Origin: Candidatus Cloacimonadota bacterium
GTDB taxonomy: Bacteria; Cloacimonadota; Cloacimonadia; Cloacimonadales; Cloacimonadaceae
Assembly: GCA_018433885.1 (NCBI GenBank)
Contig: JAHDQK010000049.1
Location: 1 to 64,000 of the forward strand
Direction: 5' to 3'
Length of the DNA stretch: 64,000 nt
Below, in pieces: positions 8,501 through 17,900 of the stretch. The number at the start of each line of letters is the position of its first letter. Within the stretch, counting starts at the first letter, position 1. Under the pieces are notes generated by a model. The model was not told where the DNA came from, searched no databases, and worked only from the letters and a program-made list of their open reading frames with translations. Made by a program: the position numbers and the translations under genes.

Positions 8501-11500
8501 CACCATTGGGCAGGTCATCATCATTATAGGTGTTGATGTACCCTGTAAGCTCGGCAATCAAGCTTTCATTGCGATACACGCGAAATCCTGTCTCGCCCAT
8601 CTGAGGAGAGTTCCAGTTCAAAGCGATGCCATTGGGCGGGGAGTATGTAAATGCCAAGTTGGTTGGTGGGTAAGTGATGAAGACGTTTGCTTCAGCAGAG
8701 ATCGGGAGAGATTCTCCGAAGGCATAAAGCGCTGTTACTTCATATAGATAGTCGCCATTTTCCAAATCTGTATCGCTATAGCCGAGAGTGGGAATTTCTG
8801 CCAATAAAGCTCCATCGCGGTAAACCCGATAGCCCAGGAACTGATAGGCAAGGGCGTATGCCGGTGGAGCATTCCAGCTAAGATTCACAGTACTTTCAAG
8901 TGTTTGCGCGCTGAGGTTGGCGGCGGGATATGCCACTTCGATTATGGCGGTGGCGGTGTTTGAAGGCTGGGAATCGGCAAAGCTATATGCCGCCACGAGG
9001 TAGAAACTGTGTTCACCATTGGGCAGTTCATTCACGGTATAAGGACTTTGGGCGGAAGAACTGATCAATTCACCATTTTGGTAGAGCTTGTAAGTTTCCA
9101 GATATCCGGTATCCGAAGCGGCATCCCAAGTGAGTGTCACACTGTTGTCTGTAGCACTTGCTTGCAGGTTTTGTGGAGCTTCTGTAACCTGAATATTGAT
9201 GGGTTCGGCTTGGCTGAGTTCGGTGGCGCCAAAGCTGTAAACTGCGCCTAAACTATAGGTATATAGTCCATTAGGCAGGTTTGCATCTAAAAATCCGGGA
9301 GTTGTAAGCTGTTGGTAAATTTCGGAGTTGCGATATAGCACATAATGCTGGAATCCGTAGAGGTTTTCCAGGGCGTTCCAGCTGATATTCACGTTTCTAC
9401 CCAAGGCTTGGAGCGCAAATCCGCCGGGGCTGTAGAGCACTTCGATGCTTACGTTCACGGTGTTGCCGGGCAGGGATATGGCAGAGGGATAGACGGCTTT
9501 CAGGTATATGTGGTACATCCCGTTAGGCAGATCATCCAGCAAGTAGCTGGTGGTGGCGGGATCCGCGATAAAGGCGGTTTCCACATTGTTCACAAAGAGC
9601 AGATACGCTGTTTCACCCTGGTTTGGTGCGTTCCAACTGAGGCTGATATCGGTCTGGTTCTGCACTTCTGCCATAAGTCCCGCGGGGGGATATGCGTACA
9701 TGATATTCACCGGCACACTGTTTCCGGGAGCGGAAATTCCTTCGGGATATTGGGCGCGGACATAGTATTGATATGCGCCATTTGAAAGATTGCTATCCAG
9801 GTAAGTGGTGGAGATGGATGTTCCGATCTGGTTACCATTACGGTAGATAAGATACATCTCGGGATTTCCCTCTGGGGCATTCCAGCTAAGTTCCACGTCC
9901 CGTTCGCCGATGATGGTCGCGCTTAAATTTGTGGGTGGGAACAGATCCGGAGCCACATCTACCACCACAGTCACGGTGTTTGACGCATCTGAGAGCATCG
10001 TGCCATAGATCGCCCGCAGATAGTAGCTGTATTCACCGTTGGGCACTCCGTTATCCGTGTAACTCAGTTGACTGGGATCCGCCAAGCTTTGTAGCAGGTT
10101 GCCATTACGATAGATGTAGTATCCGCTGAGAGAGCGGTCAGGACCGGTAGCTGGAGCGTTCCAGTTCAGGATCACGCTGTCTTCCACCACCTGCGCGCTA
10201 AGTTCTTGCGGCGGATAGGGGATCTCGATGGTGAGTGCTACACTTTCGCTGGGAAGGGATTCTTCGTTTCCAAATAGGGTAGTAACATAGTAGCTGTAGC
10301 TGCCGTTTGCCAGCCCAAGATCATGGTACTCCGCAACGTCGTTTTGGGAAAGTGCTACCCCATTGCGATAAACTCTGTAGCTTACAGGGCTCTGGAGCGA
10401 GCTGACCGGCTGCCAGGTTAGCGAGACGTTGTTTTGATCTACGCTATATTGAAGTCCTTCAGGGGGATACGGCAGGTCGATCGTTGTCACGACGGAGTTG
10501 GACATGGCTGTGGTGTAGGTTCCATACCAATTATATATGGCACGCACGGTGTATTCATAGTATGCGTTGGGCAGATCGTTATCGGTATATATCGGCGTCA
10601 TGCTTTCCGCCAGAAGAGCCGAATTGCGGTAAATTTCATAGTGGATCAGTTCGCCGGAAGGAGGAGCATTCAGGATGTTCCAGCTCAGTTCCACATCGTT
10701 TCCCAAGGCTTCCCCAAAGAGCTGAATTGTGGTGGGATCAAGGTTTACTTCTAAGTTTATTGAGTTCGAGGGAGTAGATTCCAAGGTTCCATAAACGGCG
10801 GTTACATGATAGCTGTAGCTGCCGGAAGCGGAAGGCGTATCTTCGGCTGTTTCCCAGGAAGCATCGCCGATGTATTCGTTATCGCGATAGATTCGGTAAT
10901 AATCCGCATCCACATCGCTGGCGCCATTCCAGTTCAAATTTACCACCCGCAGGTTGATAACCGAACCACTCAGGTTATGAGGTGCAGGGGTATAGCTTAC
11001 GTTCAGAGCAAGCGGGGCGGTGAGTTCAGAAACTCCCGTGCTGTAGATGGCTGCCACCTGATACTGATAATCCCCATTTGCCAGATCACTATCCACATAG
11101 CTGGTCTGGCTGGTAAGTTCCACGATCTGAGAACCGTTGCGCCAGATGCTGTAGCCGTTGAGCTCCCGGGTGGGAGTTTCCGGGGCGAACCAAGCAAGGT
11201 GGACTGATCTTCCGATCACGTTTCCGGTGAGATTGGTGGGCGGTAAGAGCTCTTCCACAAAGAAGTTCACGGAGTTTGTGCTGCCGGATTCTTGGGTGCC
11301 AAACATGGCGGTTACATAGTAGTTATAGTTGCCGCCGGGCAGATCCGGATCTGTAAAGCTGGTTTCAGCAGTTTGAGTTACTACCACGCCATTGCGATAA
11401 ACTTTATAGGTGATCGGGCGCAGAGGAGAATAAACTCCTTCCCAGCTAAGCTGAATCGTGGTGCCATCTTGGGACCCGGTAAGATTCGAAGGTGGATATA

Positions 11501-14500
11501 CCTGATCAATGGTAGTGCTGTAGATGTTTGATTCTAAGGTAACATGAGGATTCTCAGACCCGTAAACGGCATAACAGAAATACTGATAGTTGCCGTTGGG
11601 AAGATCACTGTCGATGTAAAAGTCTTCCGTAATATCCGCGAGAAACGCCCCATTTCTGAAGATTGTGGTAAAGGCAAACTCATAGTCTTCCGGTACAAAG
11701 CCACGATCGATATTCAAGACTACGGTATTGCCGAGGGTCTGTCCGCTGATTACCGGAGTTTGAGCAGCATAACTCACATATTCAGTAACGGAGTTTGAAG
11801 GCTCGGATTCGTAACTTCCGAACATAGCCGTTACATAATATGTATAATAACCGCTATCTGGTACCCGGTCAGTATATGTGTTCTGGCTCAGTTCCAAGAT
11901 CATCGCGCCGTTGCGGTACACCCGGTAATTATCCGGCGTAGGACCGGTGGGGGCGGCTTGCCAGGTCAAGTGAACGTCCGGGTCGTTCAGGCTGGCTTGC
12001 AGATTCACCGGAGCCTGGGCATAAGTTACGTTGACCGTCAGAGTAGGAGTCGGTTCCGATATACCTTCTTCGTAGATGGCTGCCACCTTGTAGAAGTAGG
12101 TACCATTGGGCAGGTCTTGATCCAGATATTCATTATACAGATAGTTATCCGCAATCACGCTTTCGTTACGCCAGATGCGATAGCCGGTGAGATCCCGATC
12201 GTAGATTACGGGAGGCAACCAGGTGAGCTGAACGTCGTTGTTTGTCAGCGAATAGCTGAAGTTTTGCGGCGGCCAGAGGGGTTCGCTGCCGGTGCTTGCT
12301 GTGTTTGAAGGTGGAGATTCTACCCCGGAATAGAAGGCGGTCACATAGTAGCTGTATATGCCGGGGGGAAGGTCGTGATCTGTATAGGAAGTAATATTGG
12401 GGTTAAACACTGCCCCGATCACTTGTCCGTTCCGATATATATAATAGTGGGTAAGTGCGCGGATCAAGGGAGGTCTCTGCCAGTTTAGCTGAACGTCGTT
12501 GTCGATCATCATGGCAACGAGATTGGTGGGGGGATAGGGAACTTCGATGCTGGCATATGCCGTCACGGAGTTTCCTGATTCCACATCCAGATAGATGGCT
12601 CGTACAAAGTAAGCATAGTTGCCATTGGGCAGGTTTTCATCTAAATAGTCATAGCTAATGGGATTGTGGATATAAGCTATCTGCACTCCATCCCGAAATA
12701 GCTTGAATCCTATAAGATTCTGAAGATCCGGCACTTGGCTCCAATGCAGAGACACATCGTTGCCATATACAGTCGCTTGGAGGCTGGAGGGTGGTTGAGC
12801 TACTCCCAATACCCCTGTGGCGGTGTTGCTAAAGGCGGATTCTGCTTGGGAATATCTGGCAGTAACATTGTAATAATAGATGCCCTGTTCCAAACCGGTA
12901 TGGTGATACGAAAGGGTGGCAGGATCATTTATCGTGGCTATGAGGAGGTTGCTTTCATAAATGCTGTATCCCAGAAGGGCACGGTTCCGCAAAAGAGGGG
13001 GAGCTTGCCAGGTAAGCATCAAAGAGCTGTATGAAGCTGGGCTTGCCACCAGATTAACCGGTGCATAGGGTACTTCCACCGACACTTCGGCACTATTCCC
13101 AGGAAGCGAGAGGCCGGTAGTATAGACAGCCTGCAAATGGTAGCTGTAATCTCCATTAGGCAAGTCGTAATCCGTAAAAGATATCTGTTGAGGATTGGAA
13201 TACTGAGCGATCTGATTGCCGTTTCTGAATATCTTGTAGCCCAATAGTCCTTCTGTTACCAAAGGCGGCAGCCAAGAGAGCGATACATTTCTGCTTCCGC
13301 TCAGGCTGGCGTTTAAATCACGCGGGGGCATCAGCGGAGTAGTGCCGGGAGGGAAGGTGATGGCATCCACCCAAGCACAGTCGTTGTAACTAGTAGTTGC
13401 GCCGTCCTTGGCGTAAGTCCAGCGAAAACTGTGGATGCCGGGGCTTACGGGATATTCGTGGAACCCCCACTGTCCGTTTCCACTCCATCGCTCCATCTCA
13501 ATTCCGTCGATCTCAAAGCGTAGGTGATCGTACTCATGTTGCGCCTGACCTTCGCAGGATACCATTTTGTAAAAGCTGATCGTGGATTCTTCTGTAACGT
13601 CGATTACGATGTAGAGGCTGGTGCTTTGGTTGTGGTCGATATTGCCGGATTTGGCACTATGGGAGCCAAAGAAGGCTGCTTCTGTGGAAATCGTCCAGTT
13701 CGCGTTTCCGGCAAACTGCCAGTTGTGATTTCCAAAGCCATCTTCGAAGTTCTCGCTTATCGTATCCGGTCCCAAGCTCGGCTGGATGCCATGGAGCATG
13801 TCCTGTTGTTCTGGATCAAAGGATTCTCCGGAAATCTCCAGCGCACCGAGATCCAGCCAGGCATTGGGATTCTCGTTATCGCTGAAATTTGCGTGGAACA
13901 AACCCTCTTCATTGTAGGCATCTATGATAAAAGCCAGTTCGGTTCCATCGGAGCGGGTTACGCTGTAGATTACCGGACGCTGGTTATCGATCTCATGACG
14001 GATCACGTTTTCCCAAGCGGAAAGCGAATAGGAAGACCTACTGGCGATATTCATGAGATCGTCGTAGGAGAAATATTGGATTAACGCGGTTCTTACGTTC
14101 AGCAGGCTACTGTTGGAGTAATCCATCTCGTAATCAGTGAGAGCGGCAGCTCCGCAGGCAGCGATAAAGCGCTGAGTAGTGGCAAATACCTGAGTATTAC
14201 TCATCCCACCCCAGTTGATTACGGAGTCAAAATTATAGTTGATGGTGCCAAAGTCGTCGTCCACATAGCTCACCGAACCGGTTCCGCTGTAGGGATATGC
14301 CCAGTACTTCATGGTCTTAGCCATTGCCAGAGCGTGGGATCCGGCATGAGCACGGTTTTGACCTTGGCCGGGGCAATAGCGATTCCAGGGTGCAGTTTGA
14401 TGCCACTCAGGCATAATCATTGGGGTCGAACTATTTTGCGCCCGGAGTCCGGCAAAACCGGAGACCAGCATGAATACAAAAAGGAGTGCAGATAAGCGTT

Positions 14501-14504
14501 TCAA
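5535..14504 (-). CDS. Giant secreted protein: inactive C10 protease domain, about 28 FN3 modules, sorting tail
   Basis: This 2989-residue surface protein starts at a TTG (14504) preceded by GAGGTG. A signal peptide ends near residue 22 (FAGLRA). Residues 32-225 follow the streptopain (peptidase C10) pattern: WHQTAPWNRYCP, MKYWAYP, GTGSVSY, YFSYD, WENVIRHEIDNQRPVIYS. The catalytic Cys is replaced (AGSHALAMA, Ser56 where TGCVATAMA is expected) and the catalytic His is gone (TELAFIIDA, Leu190), so it should be proteolytically dead. Residues 250-390 look like a jelly-roll adhesion domain. From about 395 to 2800 come some 28 FN3-like modules of 80-90 residues, each ending in LPNG.YSY.V.A.Y. The C-terminus has GNFPNPFNPTT and a FlgD-like Ig fold, a type IX-style sorting signal. 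A role in adhesion or cell-surface scaffolding is inferred. Confidence 0.9.
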   Translation of the reverse strand: MKRLSALLFVFMLVSGFAGLRAQNSSTPMIMPEWHQTAPWNRYCPGQGQNRAHAGSHALAMAKTMKYWAYPYSGTGSVSYVDDDFGTINYNFDSVINWGGMSNTQVFATTQRFIAACGAAALTDYEMDYSNSSLLNVRTALIQYFSYDDLMNIASRSSYSLSAWENVIRHEIDNQRPVIYSVTRSDGTELAFIIDAYNEEGLFHANFSDNENPNAWLDLGALEISGESFDPEQQDMLHGIQPSLGPDTISENFEDGFGNHNWQFAGNANWTISTEAAFFGSHSAKSGNIDHNQSTSLYIVIDVTEESTISFYKMVSCEGQAQHEYDHLRFEIDGIEMERWSGNGQWGFHEYPVSPGIHSFRWTYAKDGATTSYNDCAWVDAITFPPGTTPLMPPRDLNASLSGSRNVSLSWLPPLVTEGLLGYKIFRNGNQIAQYSNPQQISFTDYDLPNGDYSYHLQAVYTTGLSLPGNSAEVSVEVPYAPVNLVASPASYSSLMLTWQAPPLLRNRALLGYSIYESNLLIATINDPATLSYHHTGLEQGIYYYNVTARYSQAESAFSNTATGVLGVAQPPSSLQATVYGNDVSLHWSQVPDLQNLIGFKLFRDGVQIAYIHNPISYDYLDENLPNGNYAYFVRAIYLDVESGNSVTAYASIEVPYPPTNLVAMMIDNDVQLNWQRPPLIRALTHYYIYRNGQVIGAVFNPNITSYTDHDLPPGIYSYYVTAFYSGVESPPSNTASTGSEPLWPPQNFSYSLTNNDVQLTWLPPVIYDRDLTGYRIWRNESVIADNYLYNEYLDQDLPNGTYFYKVAAIYEEGISEPTPTLTVNVTYAQAPVNLQASLNDPDVHLTWQAAPTGPTPDNYRVYRNGAMILELSQNTYTDRVPDSGYYTYYVTAMFGSYESEPSNSVTEYVSYAAQTPVISGQTLGNTVVLNIDRGFVPEDYEFAFTTIFRNGAFLADITEDFYIDSDLPNGNYQYFCYAVYGSENPHVTLESNIYSTTIDQVYPPSNLTGSQDGTTIQLSWEGVYSPLRPITYKVYRNGVVVTQTAETSFTDPDLPGGNYNYYVTAMFGTQESGSTNSVNFFVEELLPPTNLTGNVIGRSVHLAWFAPETPTRELNGYSIWRNGSQIVELTSQTSYVDSDLANGDYQYQVAAIYSTGVSELTAPLALNVSYTPAPHNLSGSVINLRVVNLNWNGASDVDADYYRIYRDNEYIGDASWETAEDTPSASGSYSYHVTAVYGTLESTPSNSINLEVNLDPTTIQLFGEALGNDVELSWNILNAPPSGELIHYEIYRNSALLAESMTPIYTDNDLPNAYYEYTVRAIYNWYGTYTTAMSNSVVTTIDLPYPPEGLQYSVDQNNVSLTWQPVSSLQSPVSYRVYRNGVALSQNDVAEYHDLGLANGSYSYYVTTLFGNEESLPSESVALTIEIPYPPQELSAQVVEDSVILNWNAPATGPDRSLSGYYIYRNGNLLQSLADPSQLSYTDNGVPNGEYSYYLRAIYGTMLSDASNTVTVVVDVAPDLFPPTNLSATIIGERDVELSWNAPEGNPEMYLIYRNGNQIGTSISTTYLDSNLSNGAYQYYVRAQYPEGISAPGNSVPVNIMYAYPPAGLMAEVQNQTDISLSWNAPNQGETAYLLFVNNVETAFIADPATTSYLLDDLPNGMYHIYLKAVYPSAISLPGNTVNVSIEVLYSPGGFALQALGRNVNISWNALENLYGFQHYVLYRNSEIYQQLTTPGFLDANLPNGLYTYSLGAVYSFGATELSQAEPINIQVTEAPQNLQASATDNSVTLTWDAASDTGYLETYKLYQNGELISSSAQSPYTVNELPNGEHSFYLVAAYSFADSQPSNTATAIIEVAYPAANLSAQTLESTVNLSWNAPPAYALAYQFLGYRVYRDGALLAEIPTLGYSDTDLENGDYLYEVTALYAFGESLPISAEANVFITYPPTNLAFTYSPPNGIALNWNSPQMGETGFRVYRNESLIAELTGYINTYNDDDLPNGEYTYRVTSLFGTVESASSNDVLARIVVAYAPYGLSLQQTSEHILLSWNIADSGLLSQYLVYRNDVEIGNTTEEQFTAPIPPNGNYTYHVIAVYEDNLQSSPSNTADIQIQVSYPVILSGSYAGDSVSLNWTDTPDTGGFTGYRLYCNGDLLYSGTNTNFTHENLTNNPYSYHVVTAYQWGDSAPSNTYDAVIQVPHAPENLTGTLTGNNVTLSWQAPSDAGGLLYYRLYRGSTEIHQGNALSYEDNDLPNGDYSYAVKAVYALSGESSPSNAFDALVQVTYPPQNTIHNVSGNTVTISWEDPADLTYFQYFRVYRDGSLIESTSNNSFVDEAMPNGIYNYTITSVYSFGESLPTPVPAISIQVAYPAQALQVSLDETDASLQWEAPIDVGFFVNYKIFRNGELLAETTDQDYEDQDLLPGAFEYWIVSAYTFGDSPASNSVQVEIADFQVPQNVLAISIDSSVQVVWEPVQPATHFIHYKVYRDNQEIGTSTHVVFVDEDRPNGSYSYQVSSLYSQGESELSAVSALDHIKAYPPLDMFIEIQRNIATVSWYTPVDTGFLSGFRIYRNGEAIYDMPYNRSNRMLHSFADTDLAPGSYSYTVASIYGDIMSPEVTPTNPDEATIQIDWPHVPQNLSANALDESIQLQWEPVPDAVEFLHYIVYMNSALMGTTTSTTYMLEDLPNGSYSFQVSAQYQLIESAQSDACIVEHILPRLPENFAATVVDGYNVRLNWQIPQDSYGFSSFILKRNNVEIYTGTDATFLDQSLPNGNYRYDLQSVYGSHTSSQVVTNIRIAQVAGATGVIATKIEEGFQISFNAPDLPFTPDYYEVHFIPDYPNSPAAEWVFVERVNSPGIVLDTVHGGMEYGNFTWAVVCGWTGIPETGIAYTNSIFVEKIPEYNYLTGNFPNPFNPTTNIVFWLKDDSPVTLKIYNLRGQLVRTLFRGDLPKGTHSVVFDGKNSSGNTLPSGTYIYHMQAKGYSRSRKMTLSK

Positions 14505-14922
14505 TTTTCACCTCGCTTGGGGGTCGCACCATATGCTTATTTTCTTTACTCATTTATAAGCAAATTCTGTTCCACAAGCACGGTCATCGCTCTGAGCATC
14601 TACTTGGAATGCGTTATAAATGCACAAGTTTCCTGTGGAAATACTTCTACTTGCTCTGCATCCATCTCCTGCTTGTTATATGTGGCTTTCTATAACGGTA
14701 TATGCAATTAGTTAAGAAAAATTTAGTTGACGGATTTTTATAAATAGAAGATTATGCCATTGTCGATGCTCTGCCTTTGGCACAGGATACTGGTGCCGTT
14801 GCGAGATATAGGATATTATATCTGTAGGAACAGATAGATATGAAAGAAATTATATTATGGTACGGGGCGAAAATAAGCCCCATGAACTTGATAACAATAA
14901 TAGACAAAGCAAGGAGAATGCC
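14505..14922. other. Divergent promoter region between two surface-protein genes
   Basis: These 418 bp separate two divergent genes. They hold the ribosome binding site of the minus-strand gene (AGGTG at 14509-14513), a possible plus-strand promoter at 14727-14755, and a small GGCAC/GTGCC hairpin near 14778-14797. No gene is supported. Confidence 0.5.
14727..14755 (+). promoter_or_regulatory. Possible promoter for the 14923 gene
   Basis: TTGACG at 14727-14732 is followed after 17 bp by GATTAT (four of six matches to the -10 consensus). It would give a leader of about 160 nt before the ATG at 14923. Confidence 0.4.
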
Positions 14923-17900
14923 ATGCTTAAAAAATGGATTTTAATCTTTAGCCTCCTGCTCAGCCTCGGTTTGGTCTGGGCGCAGGTGAACATCATTCCC
15001 ACGCGAACTGATGTAAGCGGTTTTCCGGATTGGACGGATACCAACGTTGTAGGTACTACATACTTGCAACTACTGGTTGCCGATGCCAATACCGTAAGCC
15101 CGGCGATGAATTTTGATAATTACACAAGTGAAACTTTGGATTTCAAAGCCAGGACATTTGGCGGGACTAACACCGTCGAGAATGAGATAACGGTATCAAT
15201 TTCTACGAATAACGGTAGTACTTGGACAGTATTGGGGACAAGGCTACCTCTTAATAACACGCTTGTGAATATGGAACAGTTTGATCTCAGTGCCTATAGC
15301 GGCAGCCAGGTGCGCATCAAGTTCTCTGTCGCCGGTACAAATAACAGCGTAGGAGCCGGTATCGACTATATCAATATCCGCGGAGTTGCAAGCGCTCCGG
15401 TCCCGGCACTCACTGTAACGCCCGCTACTCTTAGTGGCTTCACATACGAAGAAAACAGCGGCCCCTCTGCAGAGCAGAGCTTCACCGTTAGTGGTACCGA
15501 TCTGGACGGCAATGTGAGCATCACTGCTCCTGCTAACTACGAGATTTCTCTTGCAAGCGGTAGCGGCTTCACCACTACCCTGAATGTTAACCACAGCGGT
15601 GGCACTGTCACCGAAACCACCATTTACGTTCGCCTGGTGGCCGGCCTGGCCGTGGGTCTTTACAACAACCAAAACGTGAGTATCACAGCCGGAACAGCCC
15701 TTCCTAAGAGCGTTACGCTCAATGGAAGTGTGACAGCAGAACCTATAGAGGGTGGCTATTTAGTGAATTTCGAAGGTCCCGGTGAGACCAAAACAGCCTA
15801 TGCATCCGCAACTATCAATCTCAGTGGTTTAAACTGGGATATGACCGATGCGCTAATCGGAATAGATACTGCTGATTGGAAGAATGGGATCCGTTCTGCC
15901 AGAATGCGGGGTTACGGCACATCTTCCATGACTATGCTGACAGACAAAACCGGTGGCCTGGGCACTCTTAGCTTCCAATATCGCCGTTATGGTACAGCAG
16001 CCCAAGTAGATTGGAAAGTGGAACTCAGCACTGATGGCGGAAGCACATGGACTCAGGTTGGTGAAGACTTCACTGCCCCTGCCAGCGATGACGTGCAGAC
16101 ATTTAGCGAAGTTTTGAACGTTGCCGGTAATGTCAGAATCAGGATCAAGAGAGCTACCGAAAGCGGTACATCAAACAGACAGATGAACATCGATGACATC
16201 CTGCTTACCGATTATTCCGGTGCTGCTACGCCCACTATCTATGCCACCGGCACTTTTACGGACTTTAGCACATTCACCGGAACTCCTTCCGCCAGCCAGA
16301 GCTACAGCCTGTCCGGAGCTAATCTTAGCGCCAACATCAGCATCACCGCTCCTGCCGGCTTCCAGGTTTCCACAGATGATATCAGCTTTGGCCCGAGCAC
16401 ATCTGTTGCCAGTGATTTCAATGGCACGATCTATGTTCGCTTGAGTGGAGCAAGTGCCGGTAACTTTAGCGGCAATATCGCCCACACCAGCACCGGAGCC
16501 GATCCGGTGAACCTTGCGGTATCCGGAACCGTGCAGAACCCTGCTCCCACGATTACCCTGACCGGAACCCTTAATAACTTCAATACCACGCCCGGCACTC
16601 CTTCTGCTACTCAATCTTACACAGTTGAAGGCGTATATCTTAGCGGAAACATCAGCATCGCTGCTCCCACCGGTTTTGAGATATCACTCAGCCAGACAGA
16701 GGGCTTTACCGGAAGTTTGCAACTTACACCCGCCAGCGGGATTGTGGCAGTTACTTCCATTTACGTGCGGATGACCGGAGCCGAAGCCGGAGCTTTCAGT
16801 GGCGATATCAGCCACAGCAGCACCGGTGCCACCACACAAAACATGGCTGTGAATGGTAATGTGGCCACTGCCCCGACCGCAACAGTGCTTTTACGTCCTG
16901 CTCAGATCAGCATTGCAGACGCTACTCACCAAAGCGCTGTGCTCGTGCAGGTGGAAAACTATCCTTCCGATGACTTCCGCTATCGTCTCTACAACGGTGG
17001 CAACCAATACTACCCCTGGAGAGCGGATACTGGAGCCTGGATCAGCAGTACAGCATATTCTGCCGGACCTCAGATCCCCGGAACACCAAGCAGCAGTGTA
17101 AGCTGGTGGATTCCCTTCCAAAGAGGTAACAACAACACAACAATCGCCTATTATCGTGACCGTCAGGGTCCAAGTTATGGGACTCCCAACTTCCAGACAG
17201 TCCTCCTCCCTGATGCTACAGCCATCACCACCCCTGTGCCGATTCTGGATTCACAGGTAAACTTCAACACCTGGAACGATTATACCCAGAAATACATCGT
17301 GCTGGCCTATGATGCTTCCGAAACCTTGATTGCTGCTTCCTCTACCGATCTGGATAATGGCGATTTCATCGTTTATGTGGAAGACGGCACCACCATCACC
17401 CGCATCGAAATCCGCGATGTGATGAATAACCTGATCGAAGCAGTTACCGGCACCTGGCCGCAAGTTCTGAACCAGCAGATCATAATCAGCGGCAGCATTG
17501 ACCCTCTGTTCAATGTCGCCGGTCAGCCTTCTGAAGAATACGGATCATACACAGTTACAGGTCAGGACCTTACTGAGAATATCAGCGTCTTAGCACCCAC
17601 TCATTTCGAGATCGCCCTGGATACTAACGGACCCTGGTCTTCTACGCTTTCTCTGCCTCCCAGCTTCGATGGCACGGTGTATGTGCGGCACTATAGCTCT
17701 GAGGTCGGTGAACACAGCGGAAACATCACTCACAACAGCGCTGGCGCTACCGAGGCGACTATCCGCGTGGAAGGTGAAACCCTTGCCCCTCAAGGCGAAA
17801 TCGTAGTCAACAGCACGATGACCCCCTTCTATCAGGAAGTGGGCACTCCCTCTGTGGCACAAAGCTATAGCATTAGCAGCATTGATCTTAGCGACAACAT

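Noticed and set aside
6000-13300. Regularly spaced similar segments that could suggest a CRISPR or satellite array
   Set aside because: They are in-frame, diverged FN3 modules of one protein, about 250-270 bp apart; there are no identical short repeats with unique spacers.
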